DNA of 64,000 nucleotides from DYJB01 sp963777165 (GTDB lineage: Bacteria; Chloroflexota; Anaerolineae; Anaerolineales; E44-bin32), in assembly GCA_963777165.1 (NCBI GenBank), contig CAVZPO010000010.1, positions 9,856 to 73,855 of the forward strand, given 5' to 3'. Shown here piece after piece: positions 57,849 to 64,000 of the stretch (position 1 is the stretch's first letter; every line of letters begins with the position of its first letter). Under the pieces are notes generated by a model. The model saw nothing but the letters and a program-made list of their open reading frames with translations. It made no database searches and had not been told where the DNA came from. Both the position numbers and the translations under genes were made by a program.

Positions 57849-58976
57849 CTAGGCTCGGAAGGCCCCATCCTTGTAGAACAGCGTGCCGTCCACGGTGATT
57901 TCCGAATCGCGGCGGACATCGCAGATCATGTCCCAGTGAATGCTGCTCTTGTTGACGCTGCCGGTGTCCGGGTAGCCTGCGCCGAGCGCCAGGTGAATCG
58001 TGCCGCCGAACTTCTCGTCGAAAAGGATTTCGCGCGTAATGCGCTGCACGCCGAAGTTATTGCCGATGGCGAATTCGCCCAGGAAGCGCGCCCCGGCATC
58101 CGCCCCCAGCATCCGCTGCAGGAAAGCGTCGTTCTTCTCGGCCTTCGCCTCCGAGACGCGGCCGTCGCGGAAGCGCAGCTCAACGCCCTGCACCTCATTC
58201 CCGTGGTAGACGCACGGGAACTCGAAGCGGATCCAGCCGTTCACCGACTGTTCGACGGGGCCGGTGAAGATCTCGCCGTCCGGCATGTTGTGCTCGCCGC
58301 AGGCGTTCAGGAAACGGCGGTCCTTGATCGACAGGGTCAGGTCCACATGCGGACCCTTCACCTGCACGCGGTCGTGACCGGCCAGCGCATCGACCAGGCG
58401 CTGCTGCTCCTGCTGCATCCCCTTCCAGTAGGCCACTGCGTCGCCGTCGTTCACGCCGACGTGGCAGGCGCCGTAGACGAAGTCCTCGAACTCTGCCAGG
58501 CTCATGTCGGCGTCCTGGGCGTACGCCTGGGTCGGGAAGAGTGTGGTGACCCACTTGAAATCCCCTCGGGCGCCGCGGGTGAACTGCGCCTGCAGGATGG
58601 GCTCCAGCACGCGGGTCCGCCGAGCCTGCTTCTCCGGGTCGGCGTTGGTGAGGGCCTTGGTGTTCGGCAAGGCGTGCACGCGCAGGCGCGATTCAAACTC
58701 ATTGTAGGCATGCAGCATGAAGGTCGGCATGTAGTCGAGCTGCGCATCGCTGGCGTGCTCGAAGAAGACCGTGTCGACACCCGTCATGCTGATCTGTCCG
58801 CCCAGGTTGAGCGCCAGATGGGGATGCCCACCGGCCTTGAGGATGTGCTCGTAAAGGGCGCGGATCAGCGGCTCAGCCACTGGCTCGGATTCGATCAGGA
58901 CGCGGTCCCCCGGCTTGATGCGGGCCGAGTACTCGACGAGGACGCGGGCAAGTTTCTCGATACGCGGATCGGGCAT
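57849..58976 (-). CDS. M29-family aminopeptidase (AmpS/thermophilic type)
   Basis: 375 residues. N-terminal domain IEKLARVLVEYSARIKPGDR with VLIESEP; C-terminal metal-binding domain with VELRFRDGRVSEAKAEKNDA, RFLGEFAIGNNFGV (Glu ligand), LFDEKFGGTIHLALGAGYPD (His ligand) and SSIHWDMICDVRRD (His-x-Asp ligands), the standard dinuclear site of M29 peptidases. Cytosolic release of N-terminal amino acids. GAGGGAG precedes ATG 58976. Upstream is a good promoter with an extended -10 box. Confidence 0.92.
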   Translation of the reverse strand: MPDPRIEKLARVLVEYSARIKPGDRVLIESEPVAEPLIRALYEHILKAGGHPHLALNLGGQISMTGVDTVFFEHASDAQLDYMPTFMLHAYNEFESRLRVHALPNTKALTNADPEKQARRTRVLEPILQAQFTRGARGDFKWVTTLFPTQAYAQDADMSLAEFEDFVYGACHVGVNDGDAVAYWKGMQQEQQRLVDALAGHDRVQVKGPHVDLTLSIKDRRFLNACGEHNMPDGEIFTGPVEQSVNGWIRFEFPCVYHGNEVQGVELRFRDGRVSEAKAEKNDAFLQRMLGADAGARFLGEFAIGNNFGVQRITREILFDEKFGGTIHLALGAGYPDTGSVNKSSIHWDMICDVRRDSEITVDGTLFYKDGAFRA

Positions 58977-59014
58977 GCAACTCCCTCTGGCGAGACAGTC
59001 TGATGGACGGCGGG

Positions 59015-59045
59015 ATTATAGCATCGGGGTAGGCGCCGATCTCAA
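59015..59045 (-). promoter_or_regulatory. Extended -10 promoter for the aminopeptidase-cytochrome pair
   Basis: On the minus strand TTGAGA (59045-59040), 19-bp spacer, TATAAT (59020-59015) preceded by TGC, an extended -10. The -10 box is a perfect consensus. The -35 overlaps the stop of the preceding minus-strand gene. Confidence 0.65.
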
Positions 59046-59689
59046 GGAAGGCGCGCGGCCACACGATAGAACTCATGGGCGCCGCGGGTCACACAGGTGG
59101 TGAGCCTCTTCATCCAGACCTGGAACTGCGTCTCGCCGAACATCGTGCGACGGTGCTGGTCCCATGTCTTCAGATCCCTCGCTTCGATCTCGATGATGGC
59201 ATTGAACATCGGGCCGCTGAAGTCAGTCAGGATGCGGGCCCTTTCGCCGACCCCTGCCTCAGCCAGCAGCCCACCGTAGGTCTTTAGCAGCTCGACCGTC
59301 TCTGCTACCCTCCACTCCAGGGTGCGGAAGCAGGTGCGTACGACAACGGCACCTGGGCCCGACCACCCTTCGTTGGCCTGCTCGACCGTGTAGAACCGCC
59401 TCTGTCCGTCGCTCACGAAAAGCTGGAAGGACTTGTACCATTCCTTGAAGCCGGGTTCTGCCCAGGTAGCCGGAGCCAGCTTTTCCCATTCTGCCACCGC
59501 ATTCAAGTGGGTGGCGGTCACCAGGGTGAACATGTCGCCCGAGAGGTCGGTTAGCACTTCATACATCGCCTGTCCCTGGGGGAGGACCGTCGAGCCTTCT
59601 CGGAGCCTGCTGAATAGATCAACAGCCTGATCGATCTTCCCGAACTTGATCTGGAACGTGTCCCGCACCTGGATCATCAGGGACTCCAT
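59042..59689 (-). CDS. Protein with two tandem ABM/NIPSNAP-like dimeric alpha-beta domains
   Basis: 215 residues (211 if the second ATG at 59677 is used, which has GGAG at a suitable distance). Two similar halves can be seen: VRDTFQIKFGKIDQAVDLFS ... TDLSGDMFTLVTATHLNAVA and VVVRTCFRTLEWRVAETVEL ... TDFSGPMFNAIIEIEARDLK, each a ferredoxin-like alpha+beta unit like antibiotic-biosynthesis monooxygenase or NIPSNAP domains. No cofactor site is visible. Function unknown. Confidence 0.6.
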   Translation of the reverse strand: MESLMIQVRDTFQIKFGKIDQAVDLFSRLREGSTVLPQGQAMYEVLTDLSGDMFTLVTATHLNAVAEWEKLAPATWAEPGFKEWYKSFQLFVSDGQRRFYTVEQANEGWSGPGAVVVRTCFRTLEWRVAETVELLKTYGGLLAEAGVGERARILTDFSGPMFNAIIEIEARDLKTWDQHRRTMFGETQFQVWMKRLTTCVTRGAHEFYRVAARLP

Positions 59690-59809
59690 TCTGGGCGAGG
59701 CAACGCGGTTCGCTTCCCGAGTCCGAAAGCGGAGGCGGCGCTCAACCCCGTGCCTGGCAATTATAGACGCCGTTGGTCCAATTATGGGCTGCGGTCGGGC
59801 AGACTGAGA

Positions 59810-60346
59810 CTACATGGCTTCGTCTTCGCGAGAGGCAGGCTCTTCACGGCCGGCGTCCATCCACTTCGCGCCGGTGACTGCCAAGAAGTCGCCCACCCGC
59901 AACCGGAGATTCAGACCGCGTTGCCCAGCGCTGACGACGAACTCTTCGAGCAGCATCGCCGGCTCGTCGATGTAGATCTCGAAGCCCCGATGGAGCAGTG
60001 CCAGGGCGGAGATGCCGCCCACCTTCAGCCCGGTGATGCGCTCGGCCTCCGCCTGGCGCGCCATGCCGACACGTTTGACGCCCAGGGCGGCGGCGACCTT
60101 CTTCGGATCCAGCGAGCGATTGGCGGCGACGAGGATCAGGAGCGGCTTGTGCGAGCGGAGCGGCGCCTGCGTGGCCGCGTCGATCACCTGCAGCACCAGC
60201 GTCTTGTAGACCACATCGGGCGACAGCCCGGCGTGCTCCGCCACCCCGCGAGCGTCATGGATCGTCGGCGGAAACTCGATCACCGTGTAGGGAACTTGTT
60301 GGCCGTCGAGCACGTGCATGGCCAGCGTCTTGGTGGGGGCTTTCAC
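59810..60346 (-). CDS. ybaK: Cys-tRNA(Pro)/Cys-tRNA deacylase, YbaK/EbsC type
   Basis: 178 residues from GTG 60346. YbaK-type editing domain: MHVLDGQQVPYTVIEFPPTI, VYKTLVLQV, LLILVAANRSLDPKKVAAAL, VGMARQAEAERITGLKVGGI, FEIYIDEPAMLLEEFVVSAG. It removes wrongly loaded Cys (or Ala) from tRNA. The conserved Lys of VYKTL and the G-x-x-V-G-G-I loop are present. It lies 15 bp downstream of the transporter gene, in the queF set. Confidence 0.88.
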   Translation of the reverse strand: MKAPTKTLAMHVLDGQQVPYTVIEFPPTIHDARGVAEHAGLSPDVVYKTLVLQVIDAATQAPLRSHKPLLILVAANRSLDPKKVAAALGVKRVGMARQAEAERITGLKVGGISALALLHRGFEIYIDEPAMLLEEFVVSAGQRGLNLRLRVGDFLAVTGAKWMDAGREEPASREDEAM

Positions 60347-60361
60347 TTCATACTCCGAGGG

Positions 60362-61099
60362 TTACGGGCGCCGCTCCGCCAGGGTGAGTGGATTGAAGTT
60401 GGTCCCGGCGTCGAAGGCGTCGAGCCCCTCGGCGAGCTTGAGCCGCCCGACGACGACGTAGGTCAGCGGCGTGGCCAGCGCCTCATACGCCGACTTGAAG
60501 AGCCACTGCGTGATCACCAAAGGCGCGAGCGCTGCGGCCGGAAGCACGCCGACGAAGGCGACGGTCAGGAAGATGGCCGAGTCCAGCAGTTGACCGACCA
60601 GCGTCGAGCTGATGGTACGGAGCCACAGCCAGCGGCCGCGTGTCGCCAGCTTGAGCCTGGCCAGGACAATGGCGTTGACGAACTCGCCCACCAGATACGC
60701 CAGGAACGATGCCGCCAGCAGCCGCGGCGTGAAACCGAGCACGGCCTGGTAGGCCTGCTGCGCCGTTTGCGGGGTGATGAACGGGCCGGCCGTCCAGAAG
60801 GGCGCCGCCGGGATCCATCCGCCCAGCGCGATCGCCGCGACGGCCAGCGCGTTGCAGGCGAAGCCGATCCAGATTACCTGCCGGGCGACGGCATATCCGT
60901 ACACTTCGGTCAGGATATCGCCGAAGATGTACGCCACCGGGAAGACGATCACCGCCACCGGAAGGGCCCACGGCCCAAAGGCGCCGATCTTGACGGCGAT
61001 GATGTTCGAGACGATCAGGCAGGTGACGAAACCGGCACTGATGGCCGGGAGGTATCGCCCGGAGGTCGCATCCCTACCCTGGTATCGGCCGGAGCTCAT
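60362..61099 (-). CDS. yhhQ: Queuosine precursor transporter, YhhQ/VUT family
   Basis: 245 residues with six hydrophobic segments (AISAGFVTCLIVSNIIAVKI, ALPVAVIVFPVAYIFGDILT, FACNALAVAAIALGGWIP, RLLAASFLAYLVGEFVNAIV, DSAIFLTVAFVGVLPAAALA). The VFPVAYIFGDILTEVYGY motif is the family signature. It imports preQ0/preQ1 or related bases. Its ATG at 61099 overlaps the queF stop (ATGA), which fits a joint queuosine role. Confidence 0.9.
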   Translation of the reverse strand: MSSGRYQGRDATSGRYLPAISAGFVTCLIVSNIIAVKIGAFGPWALPVAVIVFPVAYIFGDILTEVYGYAVARQVIWIGFACNALAVAAIALGGWIPAAPFWTAGPFITPQTAQQAYQAVLGFTPRLLAASFLAYLVGEFVNAIVLARLKLATRGRWLWLRTISSTLVGQLLDSAIFLTVAFVGVLPAAALAPLVITQWLFKSAYEALATPLTYVVVGRLKLAEGLDAFDAGTNFNPLTLAERRP

Positions 61100-61539
61100 G
61101 CCTTGCCCTTCGGGCGCCTAGCGGGGCGCTTCACCGTCGACGCCTTCTCGTGCGTCGCCACGACCGTCAGCGCGATCCCGCCTCGGACTTTGAAAGCCCC
61201 GGTCACCTCGATCCAGTGCGGGTCGAGCGCCTTCACCAGATCATCGCAGATCGTGTTGGTGACATGCTCGTGAAAGACGCCCTCGTCGCGGTAGGACCAC
61301 AGGTACAGCTTGAGCGATTTCGACTCGAGAATGCGCCGGTCCGGGATGTAGCGGATGGTGATCGTGGCGAAATCCGGCTGACCCGTGAGCGGGCAGACGC
61401 AGGTGAACTCGTCGGAGGCCAGCGTCACCGTGTAGCGCCGGTCCGGATGGCGATTGGGGAAGGTCTCCAGCTTCTTGCCCGGGCGCGCCAGGCCCCCCAG
61501 CAGCGTCAGTCCCTTCAGATCTTCTTTGCGTGTCGGCAT
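61096..61539 (-). CDS. queF: 7-cyano-7-deazaguanine (preQ0) reductase QueF
   Basis: 147 residues from ATG 61539. Catalytic Cys in FTCVCPLTGQPDFATITI, then ESKSLKLYLWSYRDEGVFHE with the substrate-binding Glu/His, NTICDDLV and the WIEVTGAFKVRGGIAL strand: the unimodular QueF type with NADPH binding by T-fold assembly. It reduces preQ0 to preQ1 for queuosine. Upstream frames on this strand extend further, but the ATG 61539 start gives the family length. Confidence 0.94.
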   Translation of the reverse strand: MPTRKEDLKGLTLLGGLARPGKKLETFPNRHPDRRYTVTLASDEFTCVCPLTGQPDFATITIRYIPDRRILESKSLKLYLWSYRDEGVFHEHVTNTICDDLVKALDPHWIEVTGAFKVRGGIALTVVATHEKASTVKRPARRPKGKA

Positions 61540-61562
61540 CGGAAGCCTCCGGCGCGTCGAGG

Positions 61563-62930
61563 CTAGCCCGCCGCGCTTTCGTCCAACATGCGTCGCACCG
61601 CGCGGCGGGCGATCTCGACGGCGAAGTTCGTGCCGCGGTCCCACGGGTAGACCTGGCTCATGCTGGCGAACCACAGCCCGGGGAGCGGCGTGCGCAGGTC
61701 GGGGATCGCCTGCGAGTGGTTGAGCAGCGGGATCGGCTGCGCGTACGGCGTGCGGAACAGCCAGCTGTCGCGCACCCAGTCCGGGCTGAAGCGCGGGTTC
61801 ACTCGCGACAGGCTGGGCAGGAAGCGCTGCACCAGCTCGTCCTTGCTCAACGAGAAGTACTCGTGCTCCGGCTCGAGATAGTCGCCGCAGTAGACGATGT
61901 GATCGCCGCCGAAGAACTCGGGCGAAACGAAGTTCGTGTGCTCGACCAGCGCCAGGAACGGGAAGCCGGCCGACTTCACCAGGTTGTGCCAGTAGAAGCC
62001 TTGCTCGGAGAGTTGGTGGCGCAGGGCCAGGATGACGTTGACGGCGCCCATCGAGCGCAGGGACAGCAGCCGAGTGAGGTAGTCCGGCGGCATGGACGGC
62101 GCCAGGCGCGCCAGCAGTCCCGGCGAAGTGGTGACCAGGCACTGATCGAACGCCTGCTCTTCGCCGCGGACGCGCAGCCGCAGGCCACCACCGGGTTGGG
62201 CCTCGATGCGGTCGACGGGCGTCTGCAGCCGAAGGTCGACCCCCAGGCTGCGCACGCGCTCGGCGAGCGCCTCGAGGAACGCCTGGAAGCCGCCCTGGAA
62301 GGTCCCCAGCCGCGGCGTGCGCGCTTTGACCCGCGCCCAGAACCACGCCATGTTGACCTGTTGATAGTGCGCCCCGAACTTGCTGACCAGGAGCGGCTCC
62401 CACAGCACCTGGTAGACGTGCGTTCCCATCCAGCGCTGCAGCCATTCGTGGGCCGTGGTCTGCTCGAATTGCTCCCAGGAAGGCGTCAAGGTCAGGTACA
62501 GGCCGGCCAGTCCATAACGCACGCGATCCGGCCAGTTGAGCGCCGGGTAGCGAAAGATGTTCAGCGCGCGCTCGAGCATGCCGGCGCCGGGCAGGCGGTC
62601 CATCCACGCCGCCCCGCCGAACAATGAAGACAGCGGGCCATCGAGCGGGTAGAAGCGTTCCTTGTGGAAGGCGGCGGTGATCGGCCAGGGGAACAGGAGG
62701 CGATCGCTCCATCCCAATTCGGCGATCAAGCCCAGGATGGCGCGGTCACTGGCGAACCAGTGGTGGTAATACTGCTCGAGCGACCAGTCCCAGCCCGGCT
62801 TTTTGAATCCGGCCGCCAAGCCGCCGATGTGGTCGCCGGCCTCGAACTGGACGACGTGGTGGCCGGCTCGCGCCAGGTCATACGCCGCCGACAGCCCGCC
62901 GGCGCCCGCGCCGATGATGGCGATGTTCAT
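61563..62930 (-). CDS. FAD-dependent amine-oxidase/protoporphyrinogen-oxidase-like protein
   Basis: 455 residues from ATG 62930, which overlaps the stop of the flippase gene. FAD-binding N-terminus MNIAIIGAGAGGLSAAYDLA with VVQFEAGDHIGGLAAGFK, a middle region PLLVSKFGAHYQQVNMAWFW, LGTFQGGFQAFLEALAERVR and the C-terminal FAD contact PGLWFASMSQVYPWDRGTNF. Such enzymes are often paired with glycosyltransferases and flippases and act on lipid-linked sugars or isoprenoids. The substrate is unknown. Confidence 0.82.
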   Translation of the reverse strand: MNIAIIGAGAGGLSAAYDLARAGHHVVQFEAGDHIGGLAAGFKKPGWDWSLEQYYHHWFASDRAILGLIAELGWSDRLLFPWPITAAFHKERFYPLDGPLSSLFGGAAWMDRLPGAGMLERALNIFRYPALNWPDRVRYGLAGLYLTLTPSWEQFEQTTAHEWLQRWMGTHVYQVLWEPLLVSKFGAHYQQVNMAWFWARVKARTPRLGTFQGGFQAFLEALAERVRSLGVDLRLQTPVDRIEAQPGGGLRLRVRGEEQAFDQCLVTTSPGLLARLAPSMPPDYLTRLLSLRSMGAVNVILALRHQLSEQGFYWHNLVKSAGFPFLALVEHTNFVSPEFFGGDHIVYCGDYLEPEHEYFSLSKDELVQRFLPSLSRVNPRFSPDWVRDSWLFRTPYAQPIPLLNHSQAIPDLRTPLPGLWFASMSQVYPWDRGTNFAVEIARRAVRRMLDESAAG

Positions 62931-63989
62931 GCCGCCGGCTCCGCCGCCACCTCGGTGGGCTCCGCCGCTACCTCGGCCTGCACCTTCGTCCAATTCAGGC
63001 TCTCGCGGGCGAAGTAGAAGGCGCCCAGGAGCGTGATCGGCAGCCAGAGTGCGCCGTGCAGGACGAGCGTGTATCCGGCGGCGACTTCGGGGGCGACGCC
63101 GTACGAGGTCAGCAGCGCGATCCCCGGAGCGTCGAAGGTGCCGACGTATCCCGGCGCCGAGGGCAGCGTCGTCGTCAGGTTGACGATGCCGTTCATCAAC
63201 ATCAGCGCAAAGAAACTGACCTGGAACGGGAAGGCGTGCATGACGAACCAGTACTTGCCGGTTTCCAGCAGCCAGATCACGACCGAGGTGGCCAGCACCA
63301 TGGCCACATCGGCCGGCGATCGCAGCGACGCCAGACCCACCCAGAAAGCGGTCGACGAACCCGCGCACCCCGGCGCGGGAACGTTCCGGGACCAGGCGGT
63401 CGATGAACCAGCCGATCAGGCGCGCCGACCGCTCCGGCAGCGCGGCCATGATAAGGAAGGCGGCCACCGCCGCCAGGAAGATCACCGCCCCCCAGATCGC
63501 CACCTGTTCGATGCTGCCGATGAAACCGGAGTATGCGTTGAGCCCCGCCAGCTCACCCAGGTTGAGGAACACGAAGCCGAGCATCACCACGCCGTCGAAG
63601 ACGCGCTCGACCAGGATGGTGGCCAGCGAGGCCGAGATCGGGACGGCCTGGCGGCGTCGGAGGACGTAGGCGCGCAGCAGTTCGCCGGCGCGGGCGGGGT
63701 AGATGTTGTTGCCCATGTAGCCGATGCACACGATGGGGAACATGCTGCGGGTGGGGATCGCCTTCAGCGGCCGCAGCAAGTAGTGCCAGCGCCACGCCCG
63801 CGCCCACACCGCCAGAAAGTAGACCGCCACACCCGGCACCAACCACGCCACCCGCGCGTGGCGCACGACTTCCCAGATGTCGGTCAGCCTGAGCCCGCGC
63901 AGCGCCCACCACAGAAAGGCGGCGCTGATGAGTACGCCCAGCCAGAATTGCCAGCGCTTCAAGGGGACCCCAGGCTCAGGTGCGCGCAT
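62927..63989 (-). CDS. Second flippase-like membrane protein (UPF0104/LPG synthase TM), one frameshift
   Basis: About 353 residues. Hydrophobic segments include FWLGVLISAAFLWWALRGL, WLVPGVAVYFLAVWARAW, VAIWGAVIFLAAVAAFLIMA, and after a shift near 63340 VAMVLATSVVIWLLETGKYW, FALMLMNGIVNLTTTLPSAP and LVLHGALWLPITLLGAFYFA. The family motifs IGYMGNNIYPARAGELLRAY and TLPSAPGYVGTFDAP are present. It is paralogous in type to the gene at 6.6-7.9 kb and coupled to the amine-oxidase-like gene (ATGA overlap). It probably moves a polyprenyl-linked glycan or lipid. ATG 63989 is near the window edge, so an earlier start cannot be excluded. Confidence 0.75.
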
Positions 63990-64000
63990 TCTACCATGGG

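Noticed and set aside
59750..61273. Long plus-strand open frame of about 507 codons
   Set aside because: It lies antisense to ybaK, yhhQ and queF, which carry convincing motifs; the plus translation is low-complexity.

Overview
The window is high-GC DNA that looks like a chromosome fragment of an anaerobic Chloroflexota bacterium (Anaerolineae or Dehalococcoidia type). This placement is inferred from gene content, not from a marker gene. It carries a bacterial CODH/ACS Wood-Ljungdahl cluster, a fused MetV-MetF methylene-tetrahydrofolate reductase, SARP/NB-ARC regulators, and many lipoproteins with Thr/Pro linkers.

Layout. 0-3.5 kb: end of a dehydrogenase, a pterin-synthase-like protein, a glycosyltransferase, a small membrane protein and a methyltransferase, all on plus. 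3.8-6.8 kb: argG-argH on minus, preceded by what reads as a complete transcription attenuator: promoter, 26-residue Arg-rich leader peptide, competing hairpins and an intrinsic terminator. 6.6-9.1 kb: a flippase-like membrane protein and a CDP-alcohol phosphatidyltransferase, followed by a decayed hydrolase. 9.8-30.6 kb: the carbon-fixation region on plus: DUF166 protein, HMA-like protein, CODH (cooS), ACS (acsB), both CFeSP subunits (acsD, acsC), a lipoprotein, the corrinoid activator RACo, a radical SAM protein and an alpha/alpha-toroid protein, CooC, methyltransferase AcsE, malic enzyme, a flavoprotein, a GNAT, a ferredoxin, MetVF, an HdrC-like protein and a second CooC. 30.7-36.6 kb: hypABFCDE on minus, without hydrogenase structural genes. 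37-56 kb: a surface locus of lipoproteins and exported proteins around a large SARP-type regulator. 56-64 kb, minus: a pentaheme lipoprotein cytochrome, an M29 aminopeptidase, an ABM-like protein, YbaK, a queuosine-precursor transporter and QueF, a flavin amine-oxidase-like enzyme and a second flippase.

How the genes fit together. MetVF makes methyl-THF, AcsE passes the methyl group to the corrinoid protein AcsCD, RACo reactivates the corrinoid, CODH makes CO, and ACS joins CO and methyl to CoA. The CooC ATPases probably mature the nickel sites. The hyp genes imply that a [NiFe] hydrogenase is encoded elsewhere.

Sequence quality. Many genes are broken by single-base shifts. In cooS and acsB nearly all of them are inserted bases (about one per 100 bp in cooS, six in acsB), while neighbours such as acsD, RACo and acsE are clean. 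This most likely reflects consensus errors, so such genes are annotated as whole CDS with the breaks noted. Two loci look like genuine remnants: an alpha/beta-hydrolase near 9.3 kb and a DsrE-like gene near 37.2 kb. No rRNA, tRNA, CRISPR array or insertion sequence was seen.
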